This document shows positions 7,762 through 16,689 of a stretch of 64,000 bases of DNA, piece by piece. Origin of the DNA: Candidatus Saccharibacteria bacterium UBA5148 (lineage in GTDB: Bacteria; Patescibacteriota; Saccharimonadia; Saccharimonadales; UBA4665). The first letter of the stretch is position 1, and every line of letters begins with the position of its first letter. Below the pieces are notes generated by a model. That model ran no database searches, had not been told where the DNA came from, and worked only from the letters and a program-made list of their open reading frames with translations. A program made the translations under genes and the position numbers. The stretch spans positions 66,174 through 130,173 of the forward strand of contig DHXU01000007.1 in NCBI GenBank assembly GCA_002413835.1. The letters are read 5' to 3'.

Positions 7762-8640
7762 ATGCCTTCTGCCCGTAGATCATCCAAAAAGTTTTCTGTC
7801 CTTGTCACTCTATTGGTTCTGGTATGTCTGTCACTGATTATCTGGCATACGCATACGACCAATGATCCTCAGAAGGTTTTTATGCAGTCGATCCAGCGTA
7901 ATATGGCAGACGAAGGCGTGACTTGCACGGTAACGGAAACTACTGATAGTTCGACGACAACCCAAAAGATTAGCCTTGACCTTATCAGCAAGGCTAATGC
8001 TCATGTAACATCTACTATCAAACACCAGACTACATCGGTAGCGACTGAAGAAATAACGACCAAAACAGGTGATTATGTCAGATACACGGCTATATCTGCG
8101 CCGAGCAGTGCATCCGGCCAGAAGCTAAACCTCAGCAAAGTACTGAATGTCTGGAGCAAGACTAATACATCGAATATTCAGTCAGTTTCCTTGTTCGGCA
8201 GGACGGCGCTCGGTAATTGTGTCGTGCCATTGGTACACCTGAATCATGGACAGATTGAAAAGCTGATGAGCCAGGTGCAACAGGGCAAGATATTTCAAAC
8301 CAACTACAGCACAGTCAAACGCCAAAAGCTGGCCGACAAGCCGGTGTTCGTATACGATGTGACCATCCAGCCGCAGCCGTACATTGGTTTTATGAAGCAG
8401 GTGGCCGCAAGTTACGGGCTGAAGGATCTGGAAGGCGTCGACACTGCTATATATGCCAAGCAAGCCCCCGAGAAACTACGATTTTACATCGATCCGCGGT
8501 CGTCGCGGCTGCAGCAGATCCAGTACACGAGCGCGCTGCACAGTGTCTCATTCTCGGATTATGGAAGGGCGCCACGTATTACCGTACCAACCAAAACTAT
8601 TTCAGCTCTCGAACTACAGCAGCGCTTACAGATGCAGTAG
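7762..8640 (+). CDS. Membrane-anchored extracytoplasmic protein of unknown function
   Basis: This 292-residue protein has a basic N-terminus (ARRSSKKF), one transmembrane segment at about residues 11-28 and a long extracytoplasmic domain rich in Thr and Ser. Its layout of amphipathic strands recalls LppX/LolA-like lipid-binding folds, but this is only an impression. It has no lipobox cysteine. The start is fixed by a TATAAT six bases upstream (leaderless). It lies just before the MurF gene in the same direction and may act in envelope assembly. Confidence 0.55.
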   Translation: MPSARRSSKKFSVLVTLLVLVCLSLIIWHTHTTNDPQKVFMQSIQRNMADEGVTCTVTETTDSSTTTQKISLDLISKANAHVTSTIKHQTTSVATEEITTKTGDYVRYTAISAPSSASGQKLNLSKVLNVWSKTNTSNIQSVSLFGRTALGNCVVPLVHLNHGQIEKLMSQVQQGKIFQTNYSTVKRQKLADKPVFVYDVTIQPQPYIGFMKQVAASYGLKDLEGVDTAIYAKQAPEKLRFYIDPRSSRLQQIQYTSALHSVSFSDYGRAPRITVPTKTISALELQQRLQMQ

Positions 8641-8678
8641 CAGCGATTCGATTATGAATGCATAAGTAGTTATATATA

Positions 8679-10370
8679 ATGAGACATAATGAAAGCCAGA
8701 CTATGACCCGGCCGCAAAGATTCCTGTCGGCGCTACGCAGCCTCTACCAGACAGACTATCTGGGCAGCCTGGTCGTCATGCTGCAAACGGCTGATTACAG
8801 CATCCTGCGCTATCTGCAGAGCTACTGGTCGTCACAGGATTTTAGTACATGGTCAGGGCAGCGTCCAAAGCCGACAGTTCGGAATCGGGCTTTGCTGCTG
8901 TTCGTCTACCTTGGTGCCTTACTGCAGACGCTGCTCGGTGTTGCGGTGCTGGTCTATGGACTGGGGCATGACGCACCGGGCATCGTGCCGTTCGGTCTGG
9001 CGATAGTAGTCTCATATCCAGTGGTGTGGGCGCATATGTTGGCGTTGAAATATCTGGGTTTCAAAGTCGTCTGGGCGATACTACATCCCAAAACCATCGG
9101 ACGGATGGTGGTTTGTACTGTGCTGGAATGGCAGGCTGTCAGATTACGGCGGAAGCACAGCTTCACTGTCATCGCTGTAGCCGGCAGTGTCGGCAAGACG
9201 TCGACCAAACTGGCCATCGCCCATACGCTTGAACCGACCCGGCGAGTCATATATCAGACGGGGAATTATAACGACCGCGTCACAGTGCCGCTGGTACTGT
9301 TCGGCCAGGAACTGCCTGGTCTGCTGAATGCTGTCGCCTGGAGCAAAGTATTTTTGGCCAATGAACGAACCATTCGCCGACCGTTCTTCTACGACATCGC
9401 TGTGCTGGAGATCGGCACTGACCATCCAGGAAATATTGCGGATTTTGCCTACCTGCAGCCGGATGTGACGATCGTCACGGCGATCACTCCGGAACATATG
9501 GAGTATTTCGGCACGCTGGATGCGGTGGCGGCCGAAGAGCTGGCGGTCTGTGATTTTTCGAAGCAGGTGCTGGTCAATGTCGATGATACGGAGGCCAAAT
9601 ATCTGCAGGGCCGGGAGGTGTTGACGTTCGGAACTTCGTCAAAGGTTGATTTTCGGGCAACAGATTTTACGCCTCGTGGCCTGCAAGGCACGAAAGTCCA
9701 ACTGCAACTTCAGCAGTCTGTCGTCCTGGAGTCCACGGCGACCATACTCGGCGAACAGGGCATCAGAATACTGCTGGCTGCGGCTGCTGCTGCTCAGCTG
9801 GCCGGACTGAATGCTGACGAGCTTACTAAAGGACTCAAGGAAGTCCGACCTTTCGCCGGGCGGATGCAGATCCTGCCGGGCATCAAAGACAGTACGATCA
9901 TCGATGACAGCTATAATGCCAGCCCGGAGCCAGTCAAAGCGGCGCTTGATGTCTTATACGCCGCCGCAGCGCCGCAGCGCATCGCCATACTTGGCACTAT
10001 GAACGAACTCGGTGATTACAGCGCTGAGGCACACACGGAAGTCGGTGAGTATTGCCGCTCGGATAAGCTTGACCTGGTCGTGACTATCGGCGCTGACGCC
10101 GAAAAATATCTGGCACCAGCCGCCCGCACACGCGGCTGTGAAACAATTTGTTTCACGACGCCGTATGACGCCGGCGCAGCAGTTCTGGCCCGCCTGAAGC
10201 AGGGCGCAGTTATTCTGGTGGAAGGCTCGCAGAACGGCGTCTTTGCCGAAGAGTCACTGAAGGTTTTATTGGCTGACGCCACCGACGCGAAAAAACTGGT
10301 TCGCCAGTCAAAATATTGGATGGACATCAAGCGCAAGCAATTCGGTCCGCCGCCAACTACTTCCGGTTGA
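8679..10370 (+). CDS. murF: MurF-type Mur ligase with N-terminal membrane region
   Basis: The central and C-terminal parts match the Mur ligase fold: P-loop AVAGSVGKTSTK near residue 165, IGTDHPGN for the ATP/UDP-substrate domain, TAITPEHMEYFG, and the C-terminal-domain motif DDSYNASPEP typical of MurF. The reaction would be addition of D-Ala-D-Ala to the UDP-MurNAc-peptide. Unlike classic MurF of about 450 residues, this one has about 150 extra N-terminal residues including two hydrophobic helices, so it should be membrane-tethered. A second ATG at 8703 is a plausible start because 8679 falls inside a possible TATAAT box. It converges with and overlaps the D-Ala-D-Ala ligase gene by 14 bases. 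That gene makes its substrate. Confidence 0.8.
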   Translation: MRHNESQTMTRPQRFLSALRSLYQTDYLGSLVVMLQTADYSILRYLQSYWSSQDFSTWSGQRPKPTVRNRALLLFVYLGALLQTLLGVAVLVYGLGHDAPGIVPFGLAIVVSYPVVWAHMLALKYLGFKVVWAILHPKTIGRMVVCTVLEWQAVRLRRKHSFTVIAVAGSVGKTSTKLAIAHTLEPTRRVIYQTGNYNDRVTVPLVLFGQELPGLLNAVAWSKVFLANERTIRRPFFYDIAVLEIGTDHPGNIADFAYLQPDVTIVTAITPEHMEYFGTLDAVAAEELAVCDFSKQVLVNVDDTEAKYLQGREVLTFGTSSKVDFRATDFTPRGLQGTKVQLQLQQSVVLESTATILGEQGIRILLAAAAAAQLAGLNADELTKGLKEVRPFAGRMQILPGIKDSTIIDDSYNASPEPVKAALDVLYAAAAPQRIAILGTMNELGDYSAEAHTEVGEYCRSDKLDLVVTIGADAEKYLAPAARTRGCETICFTTPYDAGAAVLARLKQGAVILVEGSQNGVFAEESLKVLLADATDAKKLVRQSKYWMDIKRKQFGPPPTTSG

Positions 10371-11274
10371 GCGCGTTCTCGACGAGCTTGCTGGTCAGGT
10401 CGGCCATACTGTATCCGGCAACGGCCGCAGCCTTCGGTAGAAGACTTTGTGGTGGGAGCCCAGGCATCGTGTTTGTCTCGAGTACGAACAATTTGCCCGA
10501 TCCATCGATGAGCATATCGGTACGTGATAAGTCGCGGATGCCCAGCGCCTGATGAATCTTCAGTGCGAGTTCCCGCGCGGATTTTTGTATCTCAGCCGAC
10601 ACCGAAACCGGCGGACAGAGTTCCTGGGTTTTGTCGTTATATTTATTCTCGTAGTCGAACTCTCCTCCATCGGGAGGTATGATTTCGATTACAGGTAGGA
10701 CTTCCTCGCCTAGAATTGGCACAGTAATTTCCTGGCCTTCGATAAGTTCCTCGAGCAACATCTTCCCGTGCTTGGCAAAGGCAGCCGACAGGGCTGTCTT
10801 ATCTATGTTGGCTATATCGCGCATAATGAAGGTATCAACGCTTGAGCCGCCGTCGTAAGGTTTGAGTACAAAGGGTTCAGTAACGAAGTGTGATTGCCAA
10901 AATTCTGCCTCGTCAACCAGCTGGCCATCGGGAACTGGTAGCCCGAGGGCCAGGAGCTTCTGCTTGTAGTCCCATTTGTTAAAACAAATCTCCGACGCTG
11001 CAATGTCTGCACCGACGTATGGCTTGTGCATTGCCTCAAGCACGGCTTGAATACTGCCATCTTCGCCACCCTTACCGTGAAGAGCTGGAAATACAACATC
11101 ACTTCGCTCAATTTGTTTTTCATAATCCGGAGTAGGCTGGGCCGGATCCAGCTGCAGTACATCATACCCAGCCTCCGTCAATGCCGCTGTTACGGCAGCA
11201 CCTGAACGTAGGCTCACCGCTCGTTCGTCCGAATTGCCACCGGCGAGTACGATAACTTTTGCTGCTTTTGTCAT
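10357..11274 (-). CDS. ddl: D-alanine--D-alanine ligase
   Basis: This 305-residue ATP-grasp ligase joins two D-alanines for peptidoglycan. Visible motifs are VLAGGNSDERAVSLRSG at the N-terminus, FPALHGKGGEDGSIQ, KPYDGGSSVDTF in the ATP-binding loop, and the metal-binding C-terminal ETNTMPGLPPQSLLPK. Length is normal for Ddl. The ATG at 11274 is preferred over the longer frame because a TATACT box ends six bases upstream. There is no ribosome binding site, so the mRNA is likely leaderless. It is encoded opposite murF with a short 3' overlap. Confidence 0.93.
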   Translation of the reverse strand: MTKAAKVIVLAGGNSDERAVSLRSGAAVTAALTEAGYDVLQLDPAQPTPDYEKQIERSDVVFPALHGKGGEDGSIQAVLEAMHKPYVGADIAASEICFNKWDYKQKLLALGLPVPDGQLVDEAEFWQSHFVTEPFVLKPYDGGSSVDTFIMRDIANIDKTALSAAFAKHGKMLLEELIEGQEITVPILGEEVLPVIEIIPPDGGEFDYENKYNDKTQELCPPVSVSAEIQKSARELALKIHQALGIRDLSRTDMLIDGSGKLFVLETNTMPGLPPQSLLPKAAAVAGYSMADLTSKLVENALNRK

Positions 11275-11280
11275 GCTGCA

Positions 11281-11286
11281 AGTATA
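11281..11286 (-). promoter_or_regulatory. -10 box giving a leaderless ddl mRNA
   Basis: TATACT on the minus strand, then six bases, then ATG. It has the same geometry as at 7750 and 35692. Confidence 0.55.
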
Positions 11287-11318
11287 CACTGCCGGCCGGG
11301 ACCGGGGTAGCTCTGAGC

Positions 11319-11990
11319 TTACGACTTCGCGGGTTCAATCACAAAATTCAGTTCAACAAACTCTGGTCTGGCGTTGGCATTCTCGACAAGTTGTAGCAGT
11401 GGCAGGGTACTTGGCAAAACATCATCTGCCTGAAGTGCGGCTGGCTGATACCACTCCGCCCGCGGATCGCTGCCGTCGCCGACTGGTGCATCGGCGTAGA
11501 GCAGCTGGAACATGACATAGCTTTCCAGCTCACTGCCACGGTACAGCGTCACTGACCCAGAACCGATGTAGCGGAAGTTCGCAGTCAGTCCGTAGGCCTG
11601 CTCCAGGTAGCTGGCTGCAGTTAGCGCAATCGGCTCACTCAGCCGCACGTCTGTAGCTATAAAACCGACTTTACCGATGGTCGGTTGTTTGTCCCGCCGT
11701 ACCAGCAGCCAGCCGCGTGCTGCGTCGTGTACCGCCAGGAACAGCACATTACGCGGCTGGCTGTCCAATTGCACAGCAAACGATGTATGGTCGAGCTTGT
11801 CGGCATAGGAACGGCCTTTGGCGGTCAGCTCGTAGCCTACATTACACTTGCTAACAAGGTCTTCCTTCATGAGTTGCTTCAGGTGGTAGACGAACTGGTT
11901 GGGTTCGACTTGTTTGGGACGGAGCTCGCTGTAGCGTTGCTCCTTGTTTTCAATCAGTAGTTTGAGGATGTGCCGCTGGATATGGTGCAT
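11319..11990 (-). CDS. Winged-helix protein with degenerate NUDIX domain
   Basis: Residues 1-70 form a winged helix-turn-helix (ILKLLIENKEQRYSEL, FVYHLKQLMKEDLV, YELTAKG). Residues about 80-210 follow the NUDIX strand order. At the NUDIX box, however, the line GFIATDVRLSEPIALTAASY then LEQAYGL keeps the scaffold and lacks the catalytic REUxEE glutamates. It is probably a ligand-sensing transcription factor analogous to NrtR, but with the domains in reverse order and hydrolysis lost. The start at 11990 is supported by TATATT six bases upstream (leaderless). The ligand is unknown. Confidence 0.65.
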   Translation of the reverse strand: MHHIQRHILKLLIENKEQRYSELRPKQVEPNQFVYHLKQLMKEDLVSKCNVGYELTAKGRSYADKLDHTSFAVQLDSQPRNVLFLAVHDAARGWLLVRRDKQPTIGKVGFIATDVRLSEPIALTAASYLEQAYGLTANFRYIGSGSVTLYRGSELESYVMFQLLYADAPVGDGSDPRAEWYQPAALQADDVLPSTLPLLQLVENANARPEFVELNFVIEPAKS

Positions 11991-11996
11991 GCCGTC

Positions 11997-12002
11997 AATA
12001 TA
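11997..12002 (-). promoter_or_regulatory. -10 box giving a leaderless regulator mRNA
   Basis: TATATT on the minus strand is followed by six bases and the ATG at 11990. No Shine-Dalgarno sequence is present. Confidence 0.5.
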
Positions 12003-12124
12003 CCTGCACTATCATGACGCCGGCAAGTCAAAAATTTTTGACTCAGTTTCTTACTATCTCGTTTGCATGGCGTCGTCGACGTATATTGCAATTATCAAAT
12101 ACGTCGTAACAAGGAGCAGACATC

Positions 12125-12652
12125 ATGGCAGACGGCAGATACGAACGCTTAAGTGAATACGAACTACGGGTCAAACCACGGGCTGAAAAACTGGCCGAGG
12201 CTAGTGCTAATATCGCACGGCTCTTCTCTGGCGAGGCTAAGGTTGCCGTTACCGAATCCGCGGGCGGAGACAGACGAGTGCGGGCAGAAATACTGGATGA
12301 TGATTCCGGTATGGGCTACTTCGAAAATACCAATTACAGCGGACTGGCCGAAGTCCATGGCAGCCAGCCGCCACGCTACGTGGCCGAACGCCACTATCCG
12401 TACTGGCGGGAACTCGGCAAGCCGACATACTTTTTTGAATTCACGCCCGAAACCGGGGAACTACTTTTCAGATTCATCGAAACAGAGCGCAGCGATGAAC
12501 AACCGTTCGACATGCCAGTTGAAGCCGACAACGAGCGACTTGGCAGTTTGCTGGAGCTGACCAGGAGCTTGCTCACGATGTGGTCTCATAACGATTACGA
12601 CCGGAAGACTTCGCCGAATAAGTACGAGTTCCAACTGCCGGAGCTCACCTGA
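12125..12652 (+). CDS. Conserved hypothetical protein
   Basis: This 175-residue acidic soluble protein has no signal peptide or membrane segment. AAGGAG eight bases before the ATG fixes the start. It has a charged helical N-terminus (KPRAEKLAEASANIARLF), a beta-rich middle and aromatic strings (ERHYPYWRELGKPTYFFEF). I do not recognise the family. It sits alone between a divergent regulator and the leuS leader. Codon use matches the core genes, so it is likely native. Confidence 0.65.
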   Translation: MADGRYERLSEYELRVKPRAEKLAEASANIARLFSGEAKVAVTESAGGDRRVRAEILDDDSGMGYFENTNYSGLAEVHGSQPPRYVAERHYPYWRELGKPTYFFEFTPETGELLFRFIETERSDEQPFDMPVEADNERLGSLLELTRSLLTMWSHNDYDRKTSPNKYEFQLPELT

Positions 12653-12724
12653 TTTGCGGCCGCCGAGTATGCAAATTGTGGCGGTTACTCAGGCTATAGC
12701 TAGCTAACATCCGGTGTCTTATTG

Positions 12725-12730
12725 TATAAT
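12725..12730 (+). promoter_or_regulatory. -10 box of the leuS leader transcript
   Basis: TATAAT lies eight bases before the ATG of the leucine-rich leader peptide. A second TATAAT at 12809-12814 could start a shorter leuS transcript lacking the leader. Confidence 0.5.
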
Positions 12731-12738
12731 TTGGAGAT

Positions 12739-12783
12739 ATGACACGTATAAACTTTAGCTCGCAGCAACTCCTCCTCCCTTAG
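12739..12783 (+). CDS. Putative leucine leader peptide upstream of leuS
   Basis: A 14-codon frame, MTRINFSSQQLLLP, ends in three consecutive CTC leucine codons, a proline and TAG. It starts shortly after a TATAAT box, with GGAG close to its ATG. It lies 83 bases before leucyl-tRNA synthetase. The bases CTCCCTT (12775-12781), overlapping the last Leu codon and the end of the frame, can pair with AGGGGAG (12852-12858), the leuS ribosome binding site. A ribosome stalled on the Leu codons would block that pairing and free leuS translation. This is a translational attenuation model inferred from sequence only. Confidence 0.5.
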   Translation: MTRINFSSQQLLLP

Positions 12784-12866
12784 GGGACAAATTTTCTTCG
12801 AATTCAGATATAATCCAGTAGAGACATCTCAGTCAAAGATTCAGAAGGTACAGGGGAGTGAGTACT

Positions 12867-15788
12867 ATGCAACGTTACAATCCAAAAGATATCGAGCCGC
12901 GGTGGCAGGCCAAATGGGAAGCCGACAAGATATATCAGGTATCGGAAGACGCTTTCAAATCAGAAACAAAGCCCAAAAAATATATTCTTGAGTACTTCCC
13001 ATATCCGAGCGGTGCCGCGATGCACGTCGGCCACGTCCGCAATTACACTATCGGAGATGTCATGGCCCGGCACGCCCGGATGGCCGGTTACGACGTACTC
13101 CACCCGATGGGTTGGGATGGTTTCGGCCTGCCGGCCGAGAATTACGCTATTAAGACTGGTATCAGCCCGCGCCAGGCAATCGATCAGAACACGACCAAAT
13201 TCAAACAGCAGTTGATACAGATGGGCTTCAGCTATGATTGGTCGCGCGAAATCGATAGCACCGACCCGAAGTATTACCGCTGGACGCAGTGGTTTTTCCT
13301 GATGCTGTTTCGCAAAGGTCTGGCCTACCAGCAGGAAAGTCTGCAGTGGTGGTGCCCACATGACAAGACGGTACTGGCCAACGAACAGGTCGAAGCCGGC
13401 CGTTGCTGGCGCTGTGGATACGAAGTCGAGAAGAAACTGCTGAAGCAGTGGTTCTTCAAGATAACCGACTATGCAGACCGTCTGGCCAAAGACCTGGATG
13501 ATGTCGACTGGAGTGATTCCATCAAGAGTATGCAGCGCAACTGGATCGGTCGCAGCCAGGGCGCACAGGTCGATTTCAAGATCGACGGACGGGATGACGC
13601 TATTACCGTATTTACGACGCGGCCCGACACGCTGTTCGGTGCGACATTTATGGTATTGTCTCCGGAACACCCGCTGGTCAGAAGTATTACCAGCGAGCAG
13701 CAGAAGCAGCCAGTCGCTGATTACATCAAAGCCGCCCAGGCTAAGAGCGATATCGAGCGCCAGGAGACCAACCGCGAGAAGACAGGCGTATGTACCGGCG
13801 CTTATGCCATCAATCCGGTCAATAACGAGAAAGTTCCGATCTGGATCGCTGACTACGTCCTGATAGGCTACGGTACTGGTGCGATTATGGCGGTGCCGGC
13901 CCACGACGAGCGGGATTATGAATTTGCTAAGAAATTTGAGCTGCCCGTCATACCGGTTGTTACGCAGAGCTTTATAATCCGCGACGCCTCATCAGCCGAT
14001 GTGACCGATCGTACTGTAGCCGTCTCGGTTGCCCATGATGCAACATCGGACACATATTGCTTAATTGAATGGCCCAAGGAACATCTCCGGGCAGGACTGG
14101 AATGGCCGGGTGGCGGCATCGACACAGGTGAAACGATCAGTGACGGCGCTCTGCGCGAATTCACGGAGGAAACCGGCTATACCGATATTACGCTGAAGCG
14201 GATTGTCCCGGCCGCAGTATGTTTTTATTACGCAGACAATGGCAAGAATATGCGTGGTATCCGTAACATTGTTGAGATAGACGTACGTTCGACGGCTCAT
14301 AACGGCGTGGTCGGCACGGATGACTATGAGAAGGAAGCTTACACGATTATCTGGCTGACCAAACAACAGATCATAGACCGGCAAGCAGAGATGGGCGACA
14401 GTATGAAAGCCATTACCGACTTCGTGTTCGATGGCGGCATATATTCCGGTGAAGGCGTCATGATTAATTCCGGCCCATACAATAATATGGCGACCGACCA
14501 GGTGCGCGAGAAGCTGGTCGCCGACCTTGAGAAGCAGGGTGTTGGCCGCGAAGTCACAAATTACAAGATGCGCGATTGGCTGATCAGCCGCCAGCGCTAC
14601 TGGGGTGCGCCGATTCCGATAATCCATTGTCCAACAGATGGCGCCGTGGCGGTACCGGATGACCAGCTGCCAGTTATCCTGCCGGAAATCCAGAGCTTTG
14701 AGCCGTCCGGCGATGGCCGTAGCCCCTTGGCGAATGTCCCGGGATTCGTGCGTACCACCTGTCCGAAGTGTGGCGGCCCGGCCGAGCGCGAAACCGACAC
14801 CATGGACGGCTTTGCCTGCAGCAGCTGGTATTTCCTGCGCTTCGCCGACCCGCACAATGACCAGAAGCCATTCGACGCCGACAAGGTAAAATTCTGGCTG
14901 CCGGTTGATGATTATATCGGCGGTGCCGAGCACGCTGTCATGCATTTGCTGTACGCCCGTTTCTGGACCAAAGTTATGCACGACGAAGGCATGATCGACT
15001 TCGACGAACCATTTACGACGCTGCGCAACCACGGCATGATTCTGGCTCCCGACGGTGCCAAAATGAGCAAGAGCAAGGGTAACACTATCGAGCCGAGTGT
15101 CCTGATCGACGAGGGCTACGGAGCTGACGCTGTGCGGATCATGGAACTGTTCATCGGCCCCTGGAACCAATCGGCCGCCTGGAGTGTCGAAGGTATGGGT
15201 GGTGCGCATCGCTTCCTGCAGCGCGTCTGGACCCTGGTCCAGGAATATACTTTCACCGAAAAGACCGCCGAAGAGACCACCGAAAAGCCGGCTGGCACCG
15301 AATCATCGGAGCTGCAGCGCGCCCTGCACAAATCAATCAAAAAGGTCTCGGAAGATATCGAAACGATGAGCTTCAATACCGCCATCGCCTCCCTTATGGA
15401 ACTGGTCAACGAACTGTTCCGTGTCAAGGCCGCTGACACATACGCCGCATCCAACTGGCCGACCACGCTCCAGTCGCTGGTCCAATTAGTCGCGCCGTTC
15501 GCGCCGCATATCGCCGAAGAGCTGTGGCAGCAATTAGGCCAGACCAGCTCGGTACACCTCAGCAGTTGGCCGATCTACGACGTTACATATCTGGTAACAG
15601 ATACGATTACCATCGTCGTCCAGGTCAATGGCAAGCTCCGCGGCCAGCTCACACTACCGACTGATGCCGATGAGGCCCAGGTGGTAGCGGCCGCTCATGC
15701 TGATGAAAAGATTACAACTCATCTGGACGGCAGGGAAATCCGGAAGACTATATACATTCCGGGCAAGCTCCTGAACTTTGTCGTCTAG
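12867..15788 (+). CDS. leuS: Leucyl-tRNA synthetase with NUDIX domain inserted in the editing domain
   Basis: This class I synthetase charges tRNA-Leu. It shows the HIGH-type motif (PYPSGAAMHVGHVRN, residues about 45-58), zinc-binding cysteine clusters (CPHDK with CWRCG; CPKCGG), the editing-domain strings TTRPDTLFGA and GTGAIMAVPAHDERDYEF, and KMSKS near residue 730. At 973 residues it is about 110-150 longer than usual. The excess is a complete NUDIX domain at residues about 365-525, placed between IPVV and YSGEGVMINSG inside CP1. Its NUDIX box fits GX5EX7REUXEEXGU fully (GIDTGE, then REFTEETGY). ATG 12867 is used, with AGGGGAG eight bases before it. The upstream GTG lies against the binding site. 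Confidence 0.95.
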   Translation: MQRYNPKDIEPRWQAKWEADKIYQVSEDAFKSETKPKKYILEYFPYPSGAAMHVGHVRNYTIGDVMARHARMAGYDVLHPMGWDGFGLPAENYAIKTGISPRQAIDQNTTKFKQQLIQMGFSYDWSREIDSTDPKYYRWTQWFFLMLFRKGLAYQQESLQWWCPHDKTVLANEQVEAGRCWRCGYEVEKKLLKQWFFKITDYADRLAKDLDDVDWSDSIKSMQRNWIGRSQGAQVDFKIDGRDDAITVFTTRPDTLFGATFMVLSPEHPLVRSITSEQQKQPVADYIKAAQAKSDIERQETNREKTGVCTGAYAINPVNNEKVPIWIADYVLIGYGTGAIMAVPAHDERDYEFAKKFELPVIPVVTQSFIIRDASSADVTDRTVAVSVAHDATSDTYCLIEWPKEHLRAGLEWPGGGIDTGETISDGALREFTEETGYTDITLKRIVPAAVCFYYADNGKNMRGIRNIVEIDVRSTAHNGVVGTDDYEKEAYTIIWLTKQQIIDRQAEMGDSMKAITDFVFDGGIYSGEGVMINSGPYNNMATDQVREKLVADLEKQGVGREVTNYKMRDWLISRQRYWGAPIPIIHCPTDGAVAVPDDQLPVILPEIQSFEPSGDGRSPLANVPGFVRTTCPKCGGPAERETDTMDGFACSSWYFLRFADPHNDQKPFDADKVKFWLPVDDYIGGAEHAVMHLLYARFWTKVMHDEGMIDFDEPFTTLRNHGMILAPDGAKMSKSKGNTIEPSVLIDEGYGADAVRIMELFIGPWNQSAAWSVEGMGGAHRFLQRVWTLVQEYTFTEKTAEETTEKPAGTESSELQRALHKSIKKVSEDIETMSFNTAIASLMELVNELFRVKAADTYAASNWPTTLQSLVQLVAPFAPHIAEELWQQLGQTSSVHLSSWPIYDVTYLVTDTITIVVQVNGKLRGQLTLPTDADEAQVVAAAHADEKITTHLDGREIRKTIYIPGKLLNFVV

Positions 15789-15832
15789 TTCAGGAAGCTA
15801 TAGTGCAGTAACTGTGAACCTGACACTGCAAC

Positions 15833-16255
15833 CTACTCCGGTTTTTGCGGATCGACGACGTGTTTGCTTTTTGGAAAGTAGCAGTAGGTAATGTAGGTTC
15901 CGGGGTCGACAACATGGGACTTATTTGCGGCTTCAGTCCGGCTCGTTATGGTAATAGCGGCATCTCGCACTCCGTCAAAACCAGTCAGGTCGGGTATGTT
16001 GGCGCCTTTTGGATCCATCAGGGAACGATTTATTGTCTGTATAAGTCCTTCGCCTGATTGGACTTTCGCAGTGATACAAGGATGGGCAGGGGTTGAAACC
16101 ATCGGCTCGGCAGCAGTCCCGGCAGATATGCCGCCGCATCCTGCCAGGAATTCGACTAGCGCCACGCCGCCGGCACTGACCCATAAAGCCGTGCGACCAG
16201 GGTGTCGCTCGGGTTCAGAATTGAGCTCAGATGAGAGTAATGGATAATCGTTCAT
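15833..16255 (-). CDS. Putative membrane-anchored or lipoprotein-like protein
   Basis: This 140-residue protein has a hydrophilic N-terminus of about 22 residues, then a hydrophobic segment ending in FLAGCGG, which resembles a lipobox but sits far from the start. The external part (AKVQSGEGLIQTINRSL and VDPGTYITYCYFP) has a LysM-like feel: a 'KVQSGEGL' opening and a 'V-x-P-G' close. If real, it would bind cell-wall glycans. No ribosome binding site is evident. It converges with leuS. Confidence 0.5.
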   Translation of the reverse strand: MNDYPLLSSELNSEPERHPGRTALWVSAGGVALVEFLAGCGGISAGTAAEPMVSTPAHPCITAKVQSGEGLIQTINRSLMDPKGANIPDLTGFDGVRDAAITITSRTEAANKSHVVDPGTYITYCYFPKSKHVVDPQKPE

Positions 16256-16402
16256 AATGATGGTTTAGTAAACTTAAGCCGTATTATACCACTATAGTCA
16301 AGTAATGCAATACAAACCTTGTTTTTAAGGTGATAATGCGTTACTATAATGGTTAACTGTAGAAATTAGTGACCGGCATCAAACCGGTTGAAGGAGAAGA
16401 AT

Positions 16403-16579
16403 ATGGGAAAGCCAAAGAAACGAACTAGTCCGCGCGCTACCGGTGCCCGCCGTAGCCACCTGATGCTGAAGTTGGCCCGCGCCGTCAATTCCAAATCACC
16501 AATCAAGGCCTTCACAACCCGCCGCGAATCCAGCAAAGACCTCGGCCGTAGTCCTAAAGAGACGGTCGCTAAAGTCTAA
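16403..16579 (+). CDS. rpmF: Large ribosomal subunit protein bL32-like
   Basis: This 58-residue basic protein begins MGKPKKRTSPRATGARRSH, matching the start of bL32 (PKKrtS...RRSH). The usual C-terminal zinc cysteines are absent, as in zinc-free forms. AAGGAG lies six bases before ATG 16403. The TTG frame upstream overlaps that site. A TATAAT at 16345 is a likely promoter. It precedes nusB, so translation and transcription factors are clustered here. Confidence 0.75.
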   Translation: MGKPKKRTSPRATGARRSHLMLKLARAVNSKSPIKAFTTRRESSKDLGRSPKETVAKV

Positions 16580-16689
16580 ATATAGGCACGGAAAACGTAG
16601 GCATTATCTGCCTGACTCGGCTATACTGGACAGAGCTACCAGCATCGTCACCATATAGTAAACGTTAACCAGCCCGGAGCCTTAACAAC

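Noticed and set aside
12960..13904. A 314-codon minus-strand frame in the 5' half of leuS
   Set aside because: Same reason: it mirrors the catalytic and editing domains of LeuRS.
14061..15209. A 382-codon open frame on the minus strand inside leuS
   Set aside because: It lies fully antisense to well-conserved LeuRS sequence. Its residues are typical of a mirrored coding strand, and no promoter or binding site is seen.
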